The notes: generated by a model from the letters alone, not told the origin. A stretch of DNA of 7,883 nt from Azoarcus sp. (GCA_031268685.1 JAIRWW010000277.1:1-7883), one strand, 5' to 3'. Shown: positions 1-7,192, counted from the first letter of the stretch. Program-made: numbers and translations.

Positions 1-38
1 CAAAAGCCCGCTTGCATACTCCGCAAGCGGGCTTTTTT
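1..38 (+). terminator. Strong intrinsic terminator, possibly bidirectional
   Basis: A perfect 14-bp stem pairs positions 2-15 with 23-36 around a 7-nt loop (16-22). The core is GCCCGCTTGC against GCAAGCGGGC, and a run of six T (33-38) follows on the + strand. This is the classic form of a rho-independent terminator for a + strand gene that would lie left of the window. Read on the minus strand, the same stem ends in at least four T, so it could also stop the map-glnD transcript, whose last stop codon is at 174. The use by both sides is inferred; the structure is directly visible. Confidence 0.9.
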
Positions 39-173
39 GTTCACTATGCTTTATTTGGTAGATCGAAATGCGTCCGGCTTATCGGTGGGTGCCTGACATG
101 AACGGCATAGAGGCGTTCAGTCATTGCTTCAGCAGAGGCTTGCGTCGGCATCGCTGAAGATCGCAAACATCAA
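39..173. other. Spacer downstream of glnD, no gene seen
   Basis: These 135 bases separate the glnD stop from the terminator. I see no convincing open frame, tRNA or promoter. A 7-bp inverted repeat (127-133 with 153-159, CTTCAGC/GCTGAAG) is present, but it has a 19-nt loop and no following T run in either direction, so it is not called a terminator. The region is most simply the 3' untranslated end of the map-glnD transcript. Confidence 0.5.
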
Positions 174-2750
174 TCAAAGCTGAAGCCGGTCGAGCAATTC
201 GCGTTCGACTTTGATGGCGCGCGCTTCTTGTGCCAGACCGCCGCCGGTGAGGAGAAAGGTGTCTTCCGCGCGTTCGCCCAGGGTGGTGATCCGGGCCGTT
301 GCTACGTCGATGTTGTGATGGGCCAGTACTTCGGCGACATCGAACAAAAGGCCGGGGCGGTCGGCGGCGGTGATTGACAGGATGTGATAGCGACCTGCCT
401 CGTCGGCGCGCAGGCTGATTTCCGGCGCAATCGGGAAGTGCTTGACCTGACGCGAGAGGCGGCCTGGCGGCGGGCGCAGGATTTTGTCCGGGGTGCGCAG
501 AACGGCGCTAAGGTCGTGCTCTATCAGGGAAACGATGTCGCGGTAGTTGTCTTCGTCGCCGGTGTTTTGCAGGATGAAGCTGTCCAGCGCATAGCCGTGG
601 CGGGTGGTGTGCACCTTGGCTTCGAGGATGGAAAAGCCCATGCGGCTGAAGAATCCGGTCAGGCTCACGAACAGGTTTTTCTGGTCGGAGGCATAGACCA
701 TGACTTGCATGCCCGTGTCTTCGTCCGATAGCCGGGCCTTGACGACTGGTTCGTCGGTGTCGACCTGGAAATAGAGTATCCGAGTGTGCCAGGCGATTTC
801 GTCGGAAGAATGACGCATGAAGTAAACGTCGTCGAGTTGTTTCCAGAAGGCGTCTTCAACGCCGGCCCGCAGTCCGTGGTAACGCAGTATCTGGCGCGCG
901 TAGTCGATGCGGCTGTCCTGGCGCAGCGCCTGTCGCGGGGTGGCGCCACGCAGCAGGCGCTGGGTGGCGAAAAAGAGGTCTTCGAGCAGTTTGCCTTTCC
1001 AGCCGTTCCAAACCTTGGGACTGGTGCCGCGAATGTCGGCATGGGTGAGGAGGTATAGCGCCGCGAGCCGGCGTTCGTCGCCGACTGTAGCGGCAAAGTC
1101 CTGGATGGTTCGTGGATTGCTGGTGTCTTCTTTTTGCGCGACGTGCGACATGGTGAGATGGTGGCGCACGAGCCAGACGACGAGTTCGGTGTCCTGAGGT
1201 TCCAGTCCGTGGGTTTCGCAAAATTCCCGCGCATCGGCCATGCCCAGAATCGAATGGTCGCCGCCGCGTCCTTTGGCGATGTCGTGGAAAAGCACAGCAA
1301 TATATAGCAGCCAGTGACGCTCGAAGCCGAGGATCAGGCGCGTCATGAGCGGGTGTTCGTGAGCGTGCTCGCCCATGCTGAAGCGGCGCATGTTGCGCAA
1401 TACCAGAAGGGTATGCTGGTCTACGGTGTAGGCATGGAACAGGTCGTGCTGCATCTGGCACAGGATTCTGCGCCAGGGCAGCAGATAGCGGGACAGTATG
1501 CCGTTCTGGTTCATCCAGCGGAAGGCATGGACGATGCCGCGTTTTTGCTGGAGGATGGATAGAAAGGCCGTGCGGTTGCCGGGGTCGGCCCGGAAGGCTG
1601 CATTGATGCTGGCCCGGTTCACCCATAGCGCGCGAAAGCTGCGGGCGGTCATGGATTTGAGTTCGGAGCGTTGTTGCAGCAGCAGAAAGCATTCGAGCAT
1701 CGCCGACGGCTGGCGCTCGAAAACTTTGTCGTCGCGGATGTCGAGCAGCTCGCGCACGGCCTGGAAGCGGTCGTTGATGATAATGGCTGGGGCGCGTGCA
1801 GGAAGGATTTCGCCGCCGTAGTTCAGGAGCAGGATGCCGTTGATCTGGGTGAGTTTTTTCGCCGTCAGGTAGTAGCGTTGCATCAGGATTTCCGAGGCGC
1901 GCTTGGCGGCGTTGGCCTTGATTCCCATGGTTTGGGCGAGGCGTTCCTGATAGTCGAACAGCAGCCTGTCTTCGGTGCGGCCCGCGATGTAGTGCAGGCC
2001 GATGCGCACGTGTTGCAGGAAGCGTTCGCAGCCGCGCAGGTCGCTTGCCTCATTGCCGGTGATCATGCGGTGGCGTGTCAGTTCGCGCCAGTTGCGGCCC
2101 AGGCCGGCGGCGCGGGCGATCCAGCCGAGCAATTGCAGGTCGCGCAGGCCGCCGGGGCTTTCCTTGCAGTTGGGTTCCAGGGCGTAGGGGGTGTCGTTGT
2201 AGCGCGCGTAACGCTGTTCGCGTTCGAGCAATTTGGCGCGGAAGAATGCCTGCACGTCGAGTTGCTCGCGGTAGCGTCGGCCAAAGTGTTCGTACAGTGC
2301 GGCATCGCCGGTGAGCAGGCGCGCTTCGAGCAGGTTGGTTTGCACGGTGATGTCGGCCTGCGCTGCTTCCAGGCATTCGTCGACGGTGCGCACGCTGTGG
2401 CCGATGGCGAATCCGACGTCCCAGAGTGCGCTTACGAGGGTCGAAAGTTTCGCGCCCAGCTCTGCATCGGGCGGCGAGGGCAGAAGAACCAGCAGGTCGA
2501 CATCGGAATGGGGGAACAACTCGCCGCGTCCGTAGCCGCCGACCGCGGCCAGCGTCGCGCAGGCCGGGATGCGGCAGTCTTGCCACAGGCGGATGATGGC
2601 TGTGTCGACCAGTGTCGCGTATCCGTGCAGCAGGGGCTTGGTCAGCGGATGTGCTTCGTATGCGGCGCGCAAGGCGGCGCGGCCCGTCCCGATCTGGCCG
2701 CGCACGGTGGCGATGGTTTGTTGCAGATCGGGGTTCGAGGCGTCGCTCAC
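174..2750 (-). CDS. glnD: Bifunctional [protein-PII] uridylyltransferase / uridylyl-removing enzyme GlnD
   Basis: GlnD is the cytosolic nitrogen sensor: it uridylylates PII proteins (GlnB/GlnK) when glutamine is low and removes UMP when glutamine is high, so controlling glutamine synthetase and NtrBC. The order of domains is complete. An N-terminal nucleotidyltransferase domain carries GGYGRGELFPHSDVDLL at residues 71-87, with D83 and D85 as the expected metal ligands. A central HD hydrolase domain has H446 and H489-D490 (LFHDIAKGRGGDHS). Two C-terminal ACT domains, which bind glutamine, lie at about 682-730 and 788-835. From the GTG at 2750 the protein is 858 aa, close to the family (E. coli 890). 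I chose this GTG because it lies just after the map stop; an ATG at 2807 would add a Pro-rich 19 residues and overlap map by 41 bases. Neither start has a clear Shine-Dalgarno sequence. It follows map after 16 bases, as in E. coli, and is probably cotranscribed. Function is near certain; the start is not. Confidence 0.96.
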   Translation of the reverse strand: MSDASNPDLQQTIATVRGQIGTGRAALRAAYEAHPLTKPLLHGYATLVDTAIIRLWQDCRIPACATLAAVGGYGRGELFPHSDVDLLVLLPSPPDAELGAKLSTLVSALWDVGFAIGHSVRTVDECLEAAQADITVQTNLLEARLLTGDAALYEHFGRRYREQLDVQAFFRAKLLEREQRYARYNDTPYALEPNCKESPGGLRDLQLLGWIARAAGLGRNWRELTRHRMITGNEASDLRGCERFLQHVRIGLHYIAGRTEDRLLFDYQERLAQTMGIKANAAKRASEILMQRYYLTAKKLTQINGILLLNYGGEILPARAPAIIINDRFQAVRELLDIRDDKVFERQPSAMLECFLLLQQRSELKSMTARSFRALWVNRASINAAFRADPGNRTAFLSILQQKRGIVHAFRWMNQNGILSRYLLPWRRILCQMQHDLFHAYTVDQHTLLVLRNMRRFSMGEHAHEHPLMTRLILGFERHWLLYIAVLFHDIAKGRGGDHSILGMADAREFCETHGLEPQDTELVVWLVRHHLTMSHVAQKEDTSNPRTIQDFAATVGDERRLAALYLLTHADIRGTSPKVWNGWKGKLLEDLFFATQRLLRGATPRQALRQDSRIDYARQILRYHGLRAGVEDAFWKQLDDVYFMRHSSDEIAWHTRILYFQVDTDEPVVKARLSDEDTGMQVMVYASDQKNLFVSLTGFFSRMGFSILEAKVHTTRHGYALDSFILQNTGDEDNYRDIVSLIEHDLSAVLRTPDKILRPPPGRLSRQVKHFPIAPEISLRADEAGRYHILSITAADRPGLLFDVAEVLAHHNIDVATARITTLGERAEDTFLLTGGGLAQEARAIKVERELLDRLQL

Positions 2751-2766
2751 AGGGGGGATGTGATTT

Positions 2767-3630
2767 TTACGATACGGGGGCTGGGGGAAGCGCTGCGATG
2801 GCGGCATTCGTGGCTGAGGCGAGCGCGCCGCCGATCAGTTTTGGCGGCGGCGGGTTGGCGGCGGACAGCGTCAGCACTTCGACGCCGCTTTCCGTCACGA
2901 GTATGGTGTGTTCCCACTGCGCCGACAGGCTGCGGTCACGGGTGACGATTGTCCAGCCGTCGGGCAATTCGGAAATGGCAGCCTTGCCGGCGTTGATCAT
3001 CGGCTCGATCGTAAAGATCATGTCGGCTTGCAATTCGCAGCCGCTACCCTGCCGGCCATAGTGCAGCACTTGCGGGTCTTCGTGAAAGCCGCGTCCGATG
3101 CCATGTCCGCAGAATTCCCGCACGACCGAGAAGCCGTTGCTCTCGGCATGGCGTTGGATGACATGGCCGATGTTTCCCAAGTGCGCGCCGGGCCGCACTT
3201 CGGCGATGCCAAGCCACATGCATTCGTAAGTAACCTGGCACAAGCGCTTGGCAAGGATGCTGGCCTCGCCGACTATGAACATGCGGCTTGTATCGCCATA
3301 GAAGCCCTGAGGCGTTATGACGGTTACGTCGATGTTGAGGATGTCGCCTTTCTTGAGCGATTTTGGGCCGGGAATGCCATGGCATACCTGATGATTCAGC
3401 GATATGCAGGTCGAGGCCGGGTAGGGCGGGTAGCCGGGCGGTGCGTAGTTGAGTGTCGCTGAGATGGTGTGTTGCACGTTCGTCATGTAGTCGCTGCACA
3501 GGCGATCAATTTCGGCGGTCGAGATGCCGGGCTGGATGAACGGAGCAATGTAGTCGAGCACTTCCGCCGCCAGACGGCAGGCAATGCGCATTTCCTGGAT
3601 TTCTTCGGGGGATTTTAAAATGATACTCAT
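2767..3630 (-). CDS. map: Methionine aminopeptidase, type I
   Basis: Map removes the initiator methionine from nascent proteins at the ribosome with a dinuclear metal centre. All expected ligands are visible: D101 (NIDVTV), D113 (GDTSRMF), H176 (CGHGIGRGFHE), E209 (TIEPMINAG) and E240 (QWEHTILVTE). H84 (VCHGIP) and H183 are the usual active-site histidines. The start MSIILKSPEEIQEM aligns with the start of E. coli Map (MAISIKTPEDIEKM), so I chose the ATG at 3628-3630, giving 287 aa. The frame stays open upstream to a TTG at 3708 that has a GGAG 8 nt before it; this would add 26 mostly hydrophobic residues. The protein is about 20-25 aa longer than usual because of a C-terminal tail rich in Pro and Ala after residue 255. 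It is the first gene of a probable map-glnD operon and is divergent from rpsB, an arrangement shared with E. coli. Confidence 0.97.
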   Translation of the reverse strand: MSIILKSPEEIQEMRIACRLAAEVLDYIAPFIQPGISTAEIDRLCSDYMTNVQHTISATLNYAPPGYPPYPASTCISLNHQVCHGIPGPKSLKKGDILNIDVTVITPQGFYGDTSRMFIVGEASILAKRLCQVTYECMWLGIAEVRPGAHLGNIGHVIQRHAESNGFSVVREFCGHGIGRGFHEDPQVLHYGRQGSGCELQADMIFTIEPMINAGKAAISELPDGWTIVTRDRSLSAQWEHTILVTESGVEVLTLSAANPPPPKLIGGALASATNAAIAALPPAPVS

Positions 3631-3904
3631 CGTGCTCGTGCTCGTGGGTAAAGCGAAAAGACTAACGCATACAGCGCGGACGAGCAAATCGTGCAGTACT
3701 GTTGCCAAATGTTCAACTCCGTACCGGCGCCCGCCCCATGTATCTCATGTGTCGGCTTCGGTTCAGGCTCCGGTAAAGGATCATGAACGGGAAGGCATGA
3801 GCGATTTTCATCCGTTCGGGCTGTCGAAGCCCATTGATTTAATGTCGAATGCCCTTCGGTGAGTGCGGAATTGTTCATGGTTTCCATAAACGGCGCGATG
3901 CAGC
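3631..3904. other. Left part of the map-rpsB divergent intergenic region
   Basis: This stretch has no supported gene. It must hold the map promoter, reading leftwards, but I find only weak hexamer matches on the minus strand (for example TTGAAC, 17 bases, CACGAT) and do not call one. Just before the map ATG the minus strand carries a short tandem hexamer (GAGCAC-type, 3631-3646 on the + strand), which leaves only weak GAG elements as a ribosome-binding site. An 86-codon minus-strand frame (3887 to 3627) overlaps the map start as ATGA, but its codons are rich in A-ending forms unlike the neighbours, so I treat it as non-coding. The REP-like element at 3754-3831 is listed separately. Confidence 0.5.
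3754..3831. repeat. Degenerate REP-like inverted repeat pair
   Basis: Two nested complementary pairs are visible. GGCTTCG (3754-3760) pairs with CGAAGCC (3825-3831), and GAACGG (3785-3790) pairs with CCGTTC (3812-3817). Inside them ATGA (3797-3800) pairs with TCAT (3808-3811). The right arm also forms its own small hairpin, GGGCT-N5-AGCCC (3818-3832). The elements TTCGACAG...GAACGG in this order resemble the TTCGACAAGCTCA...GAACGG intergenic repeats that I know to be common in betaproteobacterial and other proteobacterial genomes. Here the internal bases are partly lost, so I read it as a decayed, BIME-like pair. The pairing is seen; the family assignment is from memory and needs a genome-wide search. 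Confidence 0.45.
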
Positions 3905-3933
3905 TTGGAGAGAAATGTTCGCAATGCTAGAAT
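3905..3933 (+). promoter_or_regulatory. Sigma-70 promoter of rpsB-tsf
   Basis: A -35-like TTGGAG (3905-3910) and a -10 TAGAAT (3928-3933, 5 of 6 matches to TATAAT) are separated by exactly 17 bases. The -10 is preceded by TGC (3925-3927), giving an extended -10 element. Transcription would start near 3940. The bases after the -10 (CGCCAGC) are GC-rich, as at promoters of ribosomal genes that respond to ppGpp; this last point is inference. No other site between map and rpsB matches as well on the + strand. Confidence 0.75.
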
Positions 3934-3939
3934 CGCCAG

Positions 3940-4108
3940 CTTGTCTTCACGGAGGGTATCCGGGAGACGAATTCGCACGCCGGGTCTATCGGGGTTCGCC
4001 GTTTTTTCTGTAGCAAAAGGACAAACGGCGATACGTGCCGGGGCTTCTTTCGGGAGGTCTCGGCGGGCGCCGGCGGAGGACAACCCTGAACAACCGGAGT
4101 TAAACACT
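3940..4108 (+). promoter_or_regulatory. Structured 5' leader of rpsB (possible S2-binding autoregulatory leader)
   Basis: From the predicted start to the rpsB ATG there are about 170 untranslated bases with clear secondary structure. A 9-bp perfect stem pairs 3996-4004 (TCGCCGTTT) with 4023-4031 (AAACGGCGA) around an 18-nt loop. A second hairpin pairs 4038-4040 with 4061-4063 and 4042-4047 (GGCTTC) with 4054-4059 (GAGGTC), including G-U pairs. In E. coli the rpsB 5' leader is the site where S2 represses rpsB-tsf, and the t44 RNA lies at the same place. The location and structure suggest the same role here, but I cannot claim sequence homology. The open frame that continues upstream of the ATG is not part of S2. 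Confidence 0.45.
4096..4099 (+). promoter_or_regulatory. Ribosome-binding site deciding the rpsB start
   Basis: GGAG lies 9 nt before the ATG at 4109-4111. The reading frame is open upstream as far as 3905, beyond the promoter, so this Shine-Dalgarno sequence together with homology to S2 N-termini ([18 protein letters not shown]) fixes the start. Confidence 0.8.
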
Positions 4109-4867
4109 ATGTCTGTCACGATGCGTCAGATGCTGGAAGCGGGCGTCCATTTCGGCCACCAGACCCGTTTCTGGAACCCGAAAATGGCTCAATATATTTT
4201 CGGCCACCGCAACAAGATTCACATCGTCAATCTCGAAAAGACGATGGTCAAGTACAACGAGGCCATGGATTTCGTGCGCAAGCTGGCGGGCAATCGCGGC
4301 ACGATCCTCTTTGTGAGCACCAAGCGTCAGGCGCGCGAGACGCTCGCCGAGGAAGCGCGCCGCGCCGGCATGCCATATGTTGATGAACGCTGGCTCGGCG
4401 GTATGCTGACCAATTTCAAGACCGTCAAGCAGTCGATCAAACGCCTGAAGGAGCTGGAGGCGGCAGTCGATGATGGTTCGATAGAGAGCCTCTCCAAGCG
4501 CGAAGCCCTGATGACGCGGCGCGAGTTGGAAAAGCTGCACAAGTCGATCGGCGGCATCAAGGATATGGGCGGATTGCCCGACGCGCTGTTCGTGATCGAC
4601 GTCGGCTATCACAAGATCGCCATCACCGAAGCGCGGAAACTGGGCATTCCAGTGGTTGCCGTGGTCGATACCAATCACTCGCCCGATGGCGTGGATTACG
4701 TGATTCCCGGCAATGACGATTCTTCCCGCGCCATCCGCCTTTACGCCCGGGGCGTTGCCGATGCCGTGTTGCAGGGCCGCAGCCAGGTGCTGACGGAGAT
4801 CGTCGAGGCGGCCGGCGGCGAGGAATTCGTCGAGGTTGAAGAAGAAGGCGGGCAGGCCGACGCCTGA
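4109..4867 (+). CDS. rpsB: 30S ribosomal protein S2
   Basis: S2 binds late to the 30S subunit on the back side between head and body and is needed, together with bS1, for translation initiation. The 252-aa product (E. coli 241) begins [18 protein letters not shown]. It shows the conserved [15 protein letters not shown] at residues 12-26, [11 protein letters not shown] at 93-103, a charged helical region that forms the protruding coiled coil at about 104-150, and the C-terminal family signature [19 protein letters not shown] from 157, followed by [19 protein letters not shown]. The C-terminus (about 237-252) is acidic and low in complexity, which is a common variable part of S2. It has its own promoter and long leader and is followed by tsf after 82 bases that include a strong hairpin, as in the E. 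coli rpsB-tsf operon. Identity is certain. Confidence 0.98.
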   Translation: MSVTMRQMLEAGVHFGHQTRFWNPKMAQYIFGHRNKIHIVNLEKTMVKYNEAMDFVRKLAGNRGTILFVSTKRQARETLAEEARRAGMPYVDERWLGGMLTNFKTVKQSIKRLKELEAAVDDGSIESLSKREALMTRRELEKLHKSIGGIKDMGGLPDALFVIDVGYHKIAITEARKLGIPVVAVVDTNHSPDGVDYVIPGNDDSSRAIRLYARGVADAVLQGRSQVLTEIVEAAGGEEFVEVEEEGGQADA

Positions 4868-4880
4868 TTTTGCTTCATAT

Positions 4881-4916
4881 ACACTGCGGCGAACCGGGTT
4901 CGCCGCGTGTTGTTTT
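4881..4916 (+). terminator. Hairpin between rpsB and tsf, likely partial terminator/attenuator
   Basis: A 9-bp perfect stem (4886-4894 GCGGCGAAC with 4898-4906 GTTCGCCGC) closes a 3-nt loop. It extends by four more pairs, ACAC (4881-4884) with GTGT (4907-4910), leaving a single bulged T at 4885. It is followed by TGTTTTCTG, a broken T run. It starts 13 nt after the rpsB stop and ends 39 nt before the tsf start. The imperfect T tract fits leaky termination that would lower tsf relative to rpsB, or a stem that protects the rpsB 3' end after processing. A terminator-like structure at this position is also known in E. coli. Confidence 0.6.
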
Positions 4917-4949
4917 CTGTTGAATACGGAATACGAACAAGGAGTTAGC

Positions 4950-5849
4950 ATGGCGGAAATTACCGCAGGCATGGTCAAGGAACTGCGCGAAAAGACCGAC
5001 GCGCCGATGATGGAATGTAAGAAGGCGCTCTCGGAAGCGGGCGGCGACATGGTCAAGGCCGAGGAAATCCTGCGCATCAAGCTGGGTAACAAGGCAACCA
5101 AGGCCGCGACGCGCATTACAGCCGAAGGCGTTGTGGCCATCCACATCGCCAGCGACGGCAAGCTGGGGGCGATCCTGGAAGGCAATTGCGAAACCGATTT
5201 CGTCGCCAGAAACGACGATTTCATCGCCTTGGTGAAAAGCGCGGCGGAACTGGTGGCCGACAAAGCTCCGCTCGATGTTGCGGCACTGTCGTCGCTGCCG
5301 TTCGGCGGCGGCACGCTTGAGTCGACCCGCAGCGCGCTGGTGGGCAGGATCGGCGAAAACATGAGCTTGCGCCGCTTTCAGCGCATCGAGGCCAAGGGCA
5401 GTCTTTATTCCTATATCCATGGCGGCGCCAGGATAGGTGTGCTGCTCGATCTCGTCGGCGGTGACGAGCAACTGGGCAAAGATTTGTCGATGCATATCGC
5501 CGCTTCCAGGCCGAAGGCGATTGATGCTTCCGGCATCGATTCGACGCTGCTCGATACTGAACGCCGCATTGCGACTGAGAAGGCGCGTGAAGAAGGCAAG
5601 CCCGAGAACATCGTGGAGAAGATCGCTGAAGGCTCGGTCCAGAAGTTCCTCAAGGAAGTCACCTTGTCCGGCCAGATCTTCGTCAAGGCCGAGGACGGCC
5701 GGCAGACCGTGGAACAACTGCTCAAGGCCAAGGGCGCGACGGTGGCGAATTTCGTGCTGTACATAGTTGGCGAGGGCATCGAGAAAAAGTCTTCCGACTT
5801 TGCCGCCGAGGTAGCGCAGCAGGCTGCCGCGGCTGCCGCGAAGAAATAA
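4950..5849 (+). CDS. tsf: Translation elongation factor Ts
   Basis: EF-Ts is the cytosolic guanine-nucleotide exchange factor that releases GDP from EF-Tu so it can bind GTP and aminoacyl-tRNA again. The 299-aa protein (E. coli 283) starts [20 protein letters not shown], a UBA-like N-terminal domain with the signature [16 protein letters not shown] at 12-27. The TDFVARN motif at 82-88 contains D83 and F84, equivalent to E. coli D80 and F81, which displace the Mg site of EF-Tu. A core sheet segment [16 protein letters not shown] lies at 156-171, and a helical, charged stretch at about 203-235 matches the coiled-coil region. The C-terminus (285-299) is an Ala-rich tail ending in KK. The start is fixed by AAGGAG at 4939-4944, 5 nt before the ATG. 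It lies between rpsB and pyrH in the expected order. Confidence 0.98.
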   Translation: MAEITAGMVKELREKTDAPMMECKKALSEAGGDMVKAEEILRIKLGNKATKAATRITAEGVVAIHIASDGKLGAILEGNCETDFVARNDDFIALVKSAAELVADKAPLDVAALSSLPFGGGTLESTRSALVGRIGENMSLRRFQRIEAKGSLYSYIHGGARIGVLLDLVGGDEQLGKDLSMHIAASRPKAIDASGIDSTLLDTERRIATEKAREEGKPENIVEKIAEGSVQKFLKEVTLSGQIFVKAEDGRQTVEQLLKAKGATVANFVLYIVGEGIEKKSSDFAAEVAQQAAAAAAKK

Positions 5850-5863
5850 GGAGCCGCACAGCC

Positions 5864-6586
5864 ATGGCCACCGACGCGCCCGCCTATTCGCGCATCCTGC
5901 TCAAGCTCTCCGGTGAAGCCCTGATGGGCGGCGACAGCTACGGTATCAACGGCGAAATGCTTTCGCGCATTGTCGGCGAGATCGGCGAGGTGTCGAGATT
6001 GGGCGTGCAAATCGGCGTCGTGATCGGTGGCGGCAATATTTTTCGCGGCATGGTGGGCGCATCCAGCGGCATGGATCGCGCCACGGCGGACTACATGGGT
6101 ATGCTCGCCACAGTCATGAACGCGATGGCTCTTGCCGATGCGATGCGCCGCAATGGCCTGTCCGCCCGCGTGCAGTCGGCCTTGCGCATCGATCAGGCGG
6201 TCGAGCCTTACATTCGCGGACGCGCCATCCATCACCTGGAAGCGGGGCGGGTGCTGGTTTTTGCCGCAGGCACGGGCAATCCCTTTTTTACTACCGATAC
6301 CGCGGCAGCTCTGCGCGGCGCTGAAATCGGCGCGCAGATCGTGCTCAAGGCGACCAAGGTGGATGGCGTCTATTCCGCCGATCCCAAAAAAGACCCGTCC
6401 GCCCGGCGTTTCGCCCGCATTGGTTTCGACGAGGCCATAGGCCGCAATCTGGCCGTGCTCGATGCCACTGCTTTCGCGCTGTGCCGCGATCAAAACTTGC
6501 CGATCAACGTTTTTTCGATTTTCAAGCCCGGCGCCCTGCGCAGAGTCGTCATGGGCGAAGACGAAGGCACGTTGGTTCATTCCTGA
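5864..6586 (+). CDS. pyrH: Uridylate kinase (UMP kinase)
   Basis: PyrH phosphorylates UMP to UDP with ATP, the first step from UMP toward UTP and CTP. Bacterial PyrH is a hexamer of the amino-acid kinase fold, typically activated by GTP and inhibited by UTP. The product is 240 aa (E. coli 241). Visible motifs are the phosphate-binding LLKLSGEAL (12-20), the glycine-rich [12 protein letters not shown] (51-62), [15 protein letters not shown] (76-90), the UMP/phosphoryl-site stretch [13 protein letters not shown] (136-148), and the nucleotide-binding [14 protein letters not shown] (161-174). The ATG follows the tsf stop by 14 bases. Its ribosome-binding site AAGGAG (5848-5853) overlaps that stop codon (spacing 10), so it is cotranscribed with tsf. 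It is also linked to GlnD metabolically, since GlnD uses UTP. Confidence 0.98.
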   Translation: MATDAPAYSRILLKLSGEALMGGDSYGINGEMLSRIVGEIGEVSRLGVQIGVVIGGGNIFRGMVGASSGMDRATADYMGMLATVMNAMALADAMRRNGLSARVQSALRIDQAVEPYIRGRAIHHLEAGRVLVFAAGTGNPFFTTDTAAALRGAEIGAQIVLKATKVDGVYSADPKKDPSARRFARIGFDEAIGRNLAVLDATAFALCRDQNLPINVFSIFKPGALRRVVMGEDEGTLVHS

Positions 6587-6594
6587 GGTTAGCG

Positions 6595-7152
6595 ATGATT
6601 CACGAACTCAAGAAAACGGTCGAACACAAGATGCAGAAATCGGTTGAAGCGCTCAAGACCGATCTCGCCAAGATACGTACCGGGCGCGCCCATACCGGGC
6701 TGCTGGACCATATACTTGTGGAGTATTATGGCAGCATGATTCCGGTTGCCCAGGTCGCCAACGTCACCCTGATCGACGCGCGCACCATAGGTGTGCAGCC
6801 GTGGGAAAAGCCGATGGTGGCAAAGGTGGAGAAGGCGATCCGCGATTCCGACCTCGGGGTGAATCCCGCGAACACCGGTGAAATCATACGGGTGCCGATG
6901 CCGGCGCTCACCGAGGAACGTCGGCGTGAACTGACAAAAATTGTCCGGCACGAGGGCGAGAACGCCAGGGTGGCGGTGCGCAATCTGCGCCGCGACGCCA
7001 ACCAGCATCTCAAGGATGCTGTCAAGGATAAAAGTATTTCCGAGGACGACGAGCGCCGCGCCGAGGAAAACATCCAGAAACTCACGGATCATTATGTCGC
7101 CGAGATCGACAAGCTGCTCGCCCAGAAAGAGCAGGAATTAATGCAAATTTGA
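6595..7152 (+). CDS. frr: Ribosome recycling factor
   Basis: RRF acts with EF-G after termination to split the 70S ribosome from mRNA and tRNA. The 185-aa length equals that of E. coli. The family pattern is complete: an N-terminal helix with [21 protein letters not shown] (the RTGR at 28-31), the beta domain with [14 protein letters not shown] (44-57) and GVQPWEK (66-72), then the helical C-terminal part with LTEERRREL (105-113), [13 protein letters not shown] (128-140) and the terminus KEQELMQI. The start ATG at 6595 is 8 bases after the pyrH stop. GAGG (6585-6588) overlaps that stop with a 6-nt spacing, which suggests coupled translation. The frame is open further upstream, but that part lies inside pyrH and is not RRF-like. 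Confidence 0.98.
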   Translation: MIHELKKTVEHKMQKSVEALKTDLAKIRTGRAHTGLLDHILVEYYGSMIPVAQVANVTLIDARTIGVQPWEKPMVAKVEKAIRDSDLGVNPANTGEIIRVPMPALTEERRRELTKIVRHEGENARVAVRNLRRDANQHLKDAVKDKSISEDDERRAEENIQKLTDHYVAEIDKLLAQKEQELMQI

Positions 7153-7192
7153 TATGCCGGCGGCGTCCCGCCATTGATGGGGCGGCGTATGT

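Noticed and set aside
126..186. Inverted repeats GCTTCAGC with GCTGAAG (153-159) and GCTGAAGC (179-186) at the glnD 3' end
   Set aside because: Loops are long (19 and 45 nt) and no T run follows on either strand, so it is not supported as a glnD terminator.
1671..2945. 424-codon open frame on the + strand opposite glnD
   Set aside because: It is exactly antisense to conserved GlnD domains. Long antisense frames are expected opposite GC-rich genes with G/C third positions, and the translation has no recognisable domain.
3680..3720. Weak minus-strand promoter-like hexamers (TTGAAC, 17 bases, CACGAT) for map
   Set aside because: The -10 matches consensus at only three of six positions; not good enough to call without transcript data.
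3627..3887. 86-codon minus-strand frame overlapping the map start by ATGA
   Set aside because: The ATGA overlap is suggestive of coupling, but there is no Shine-Dalgarno sequence, the codons use many A-ending forms (ACA, TTA, CGA, ATA) unlike the neighbours, and it runs through the REP-like element. Probably chance.
4100..5362. 420-codon minus-strand frame opposite rpsB and tsf
   Set aside because: It spans two certain genes and their intergenic hairpin in antisense, and its composition is what reverse reading of GC-rich codons produces.
5411..6580. 389-codon minus-strand frame opposite tsf and pyrH
   Set aside because: It is antisense to two well-identified genes, with no family resemblance and a His/Ala/Gly-rich translation typical of shadows.
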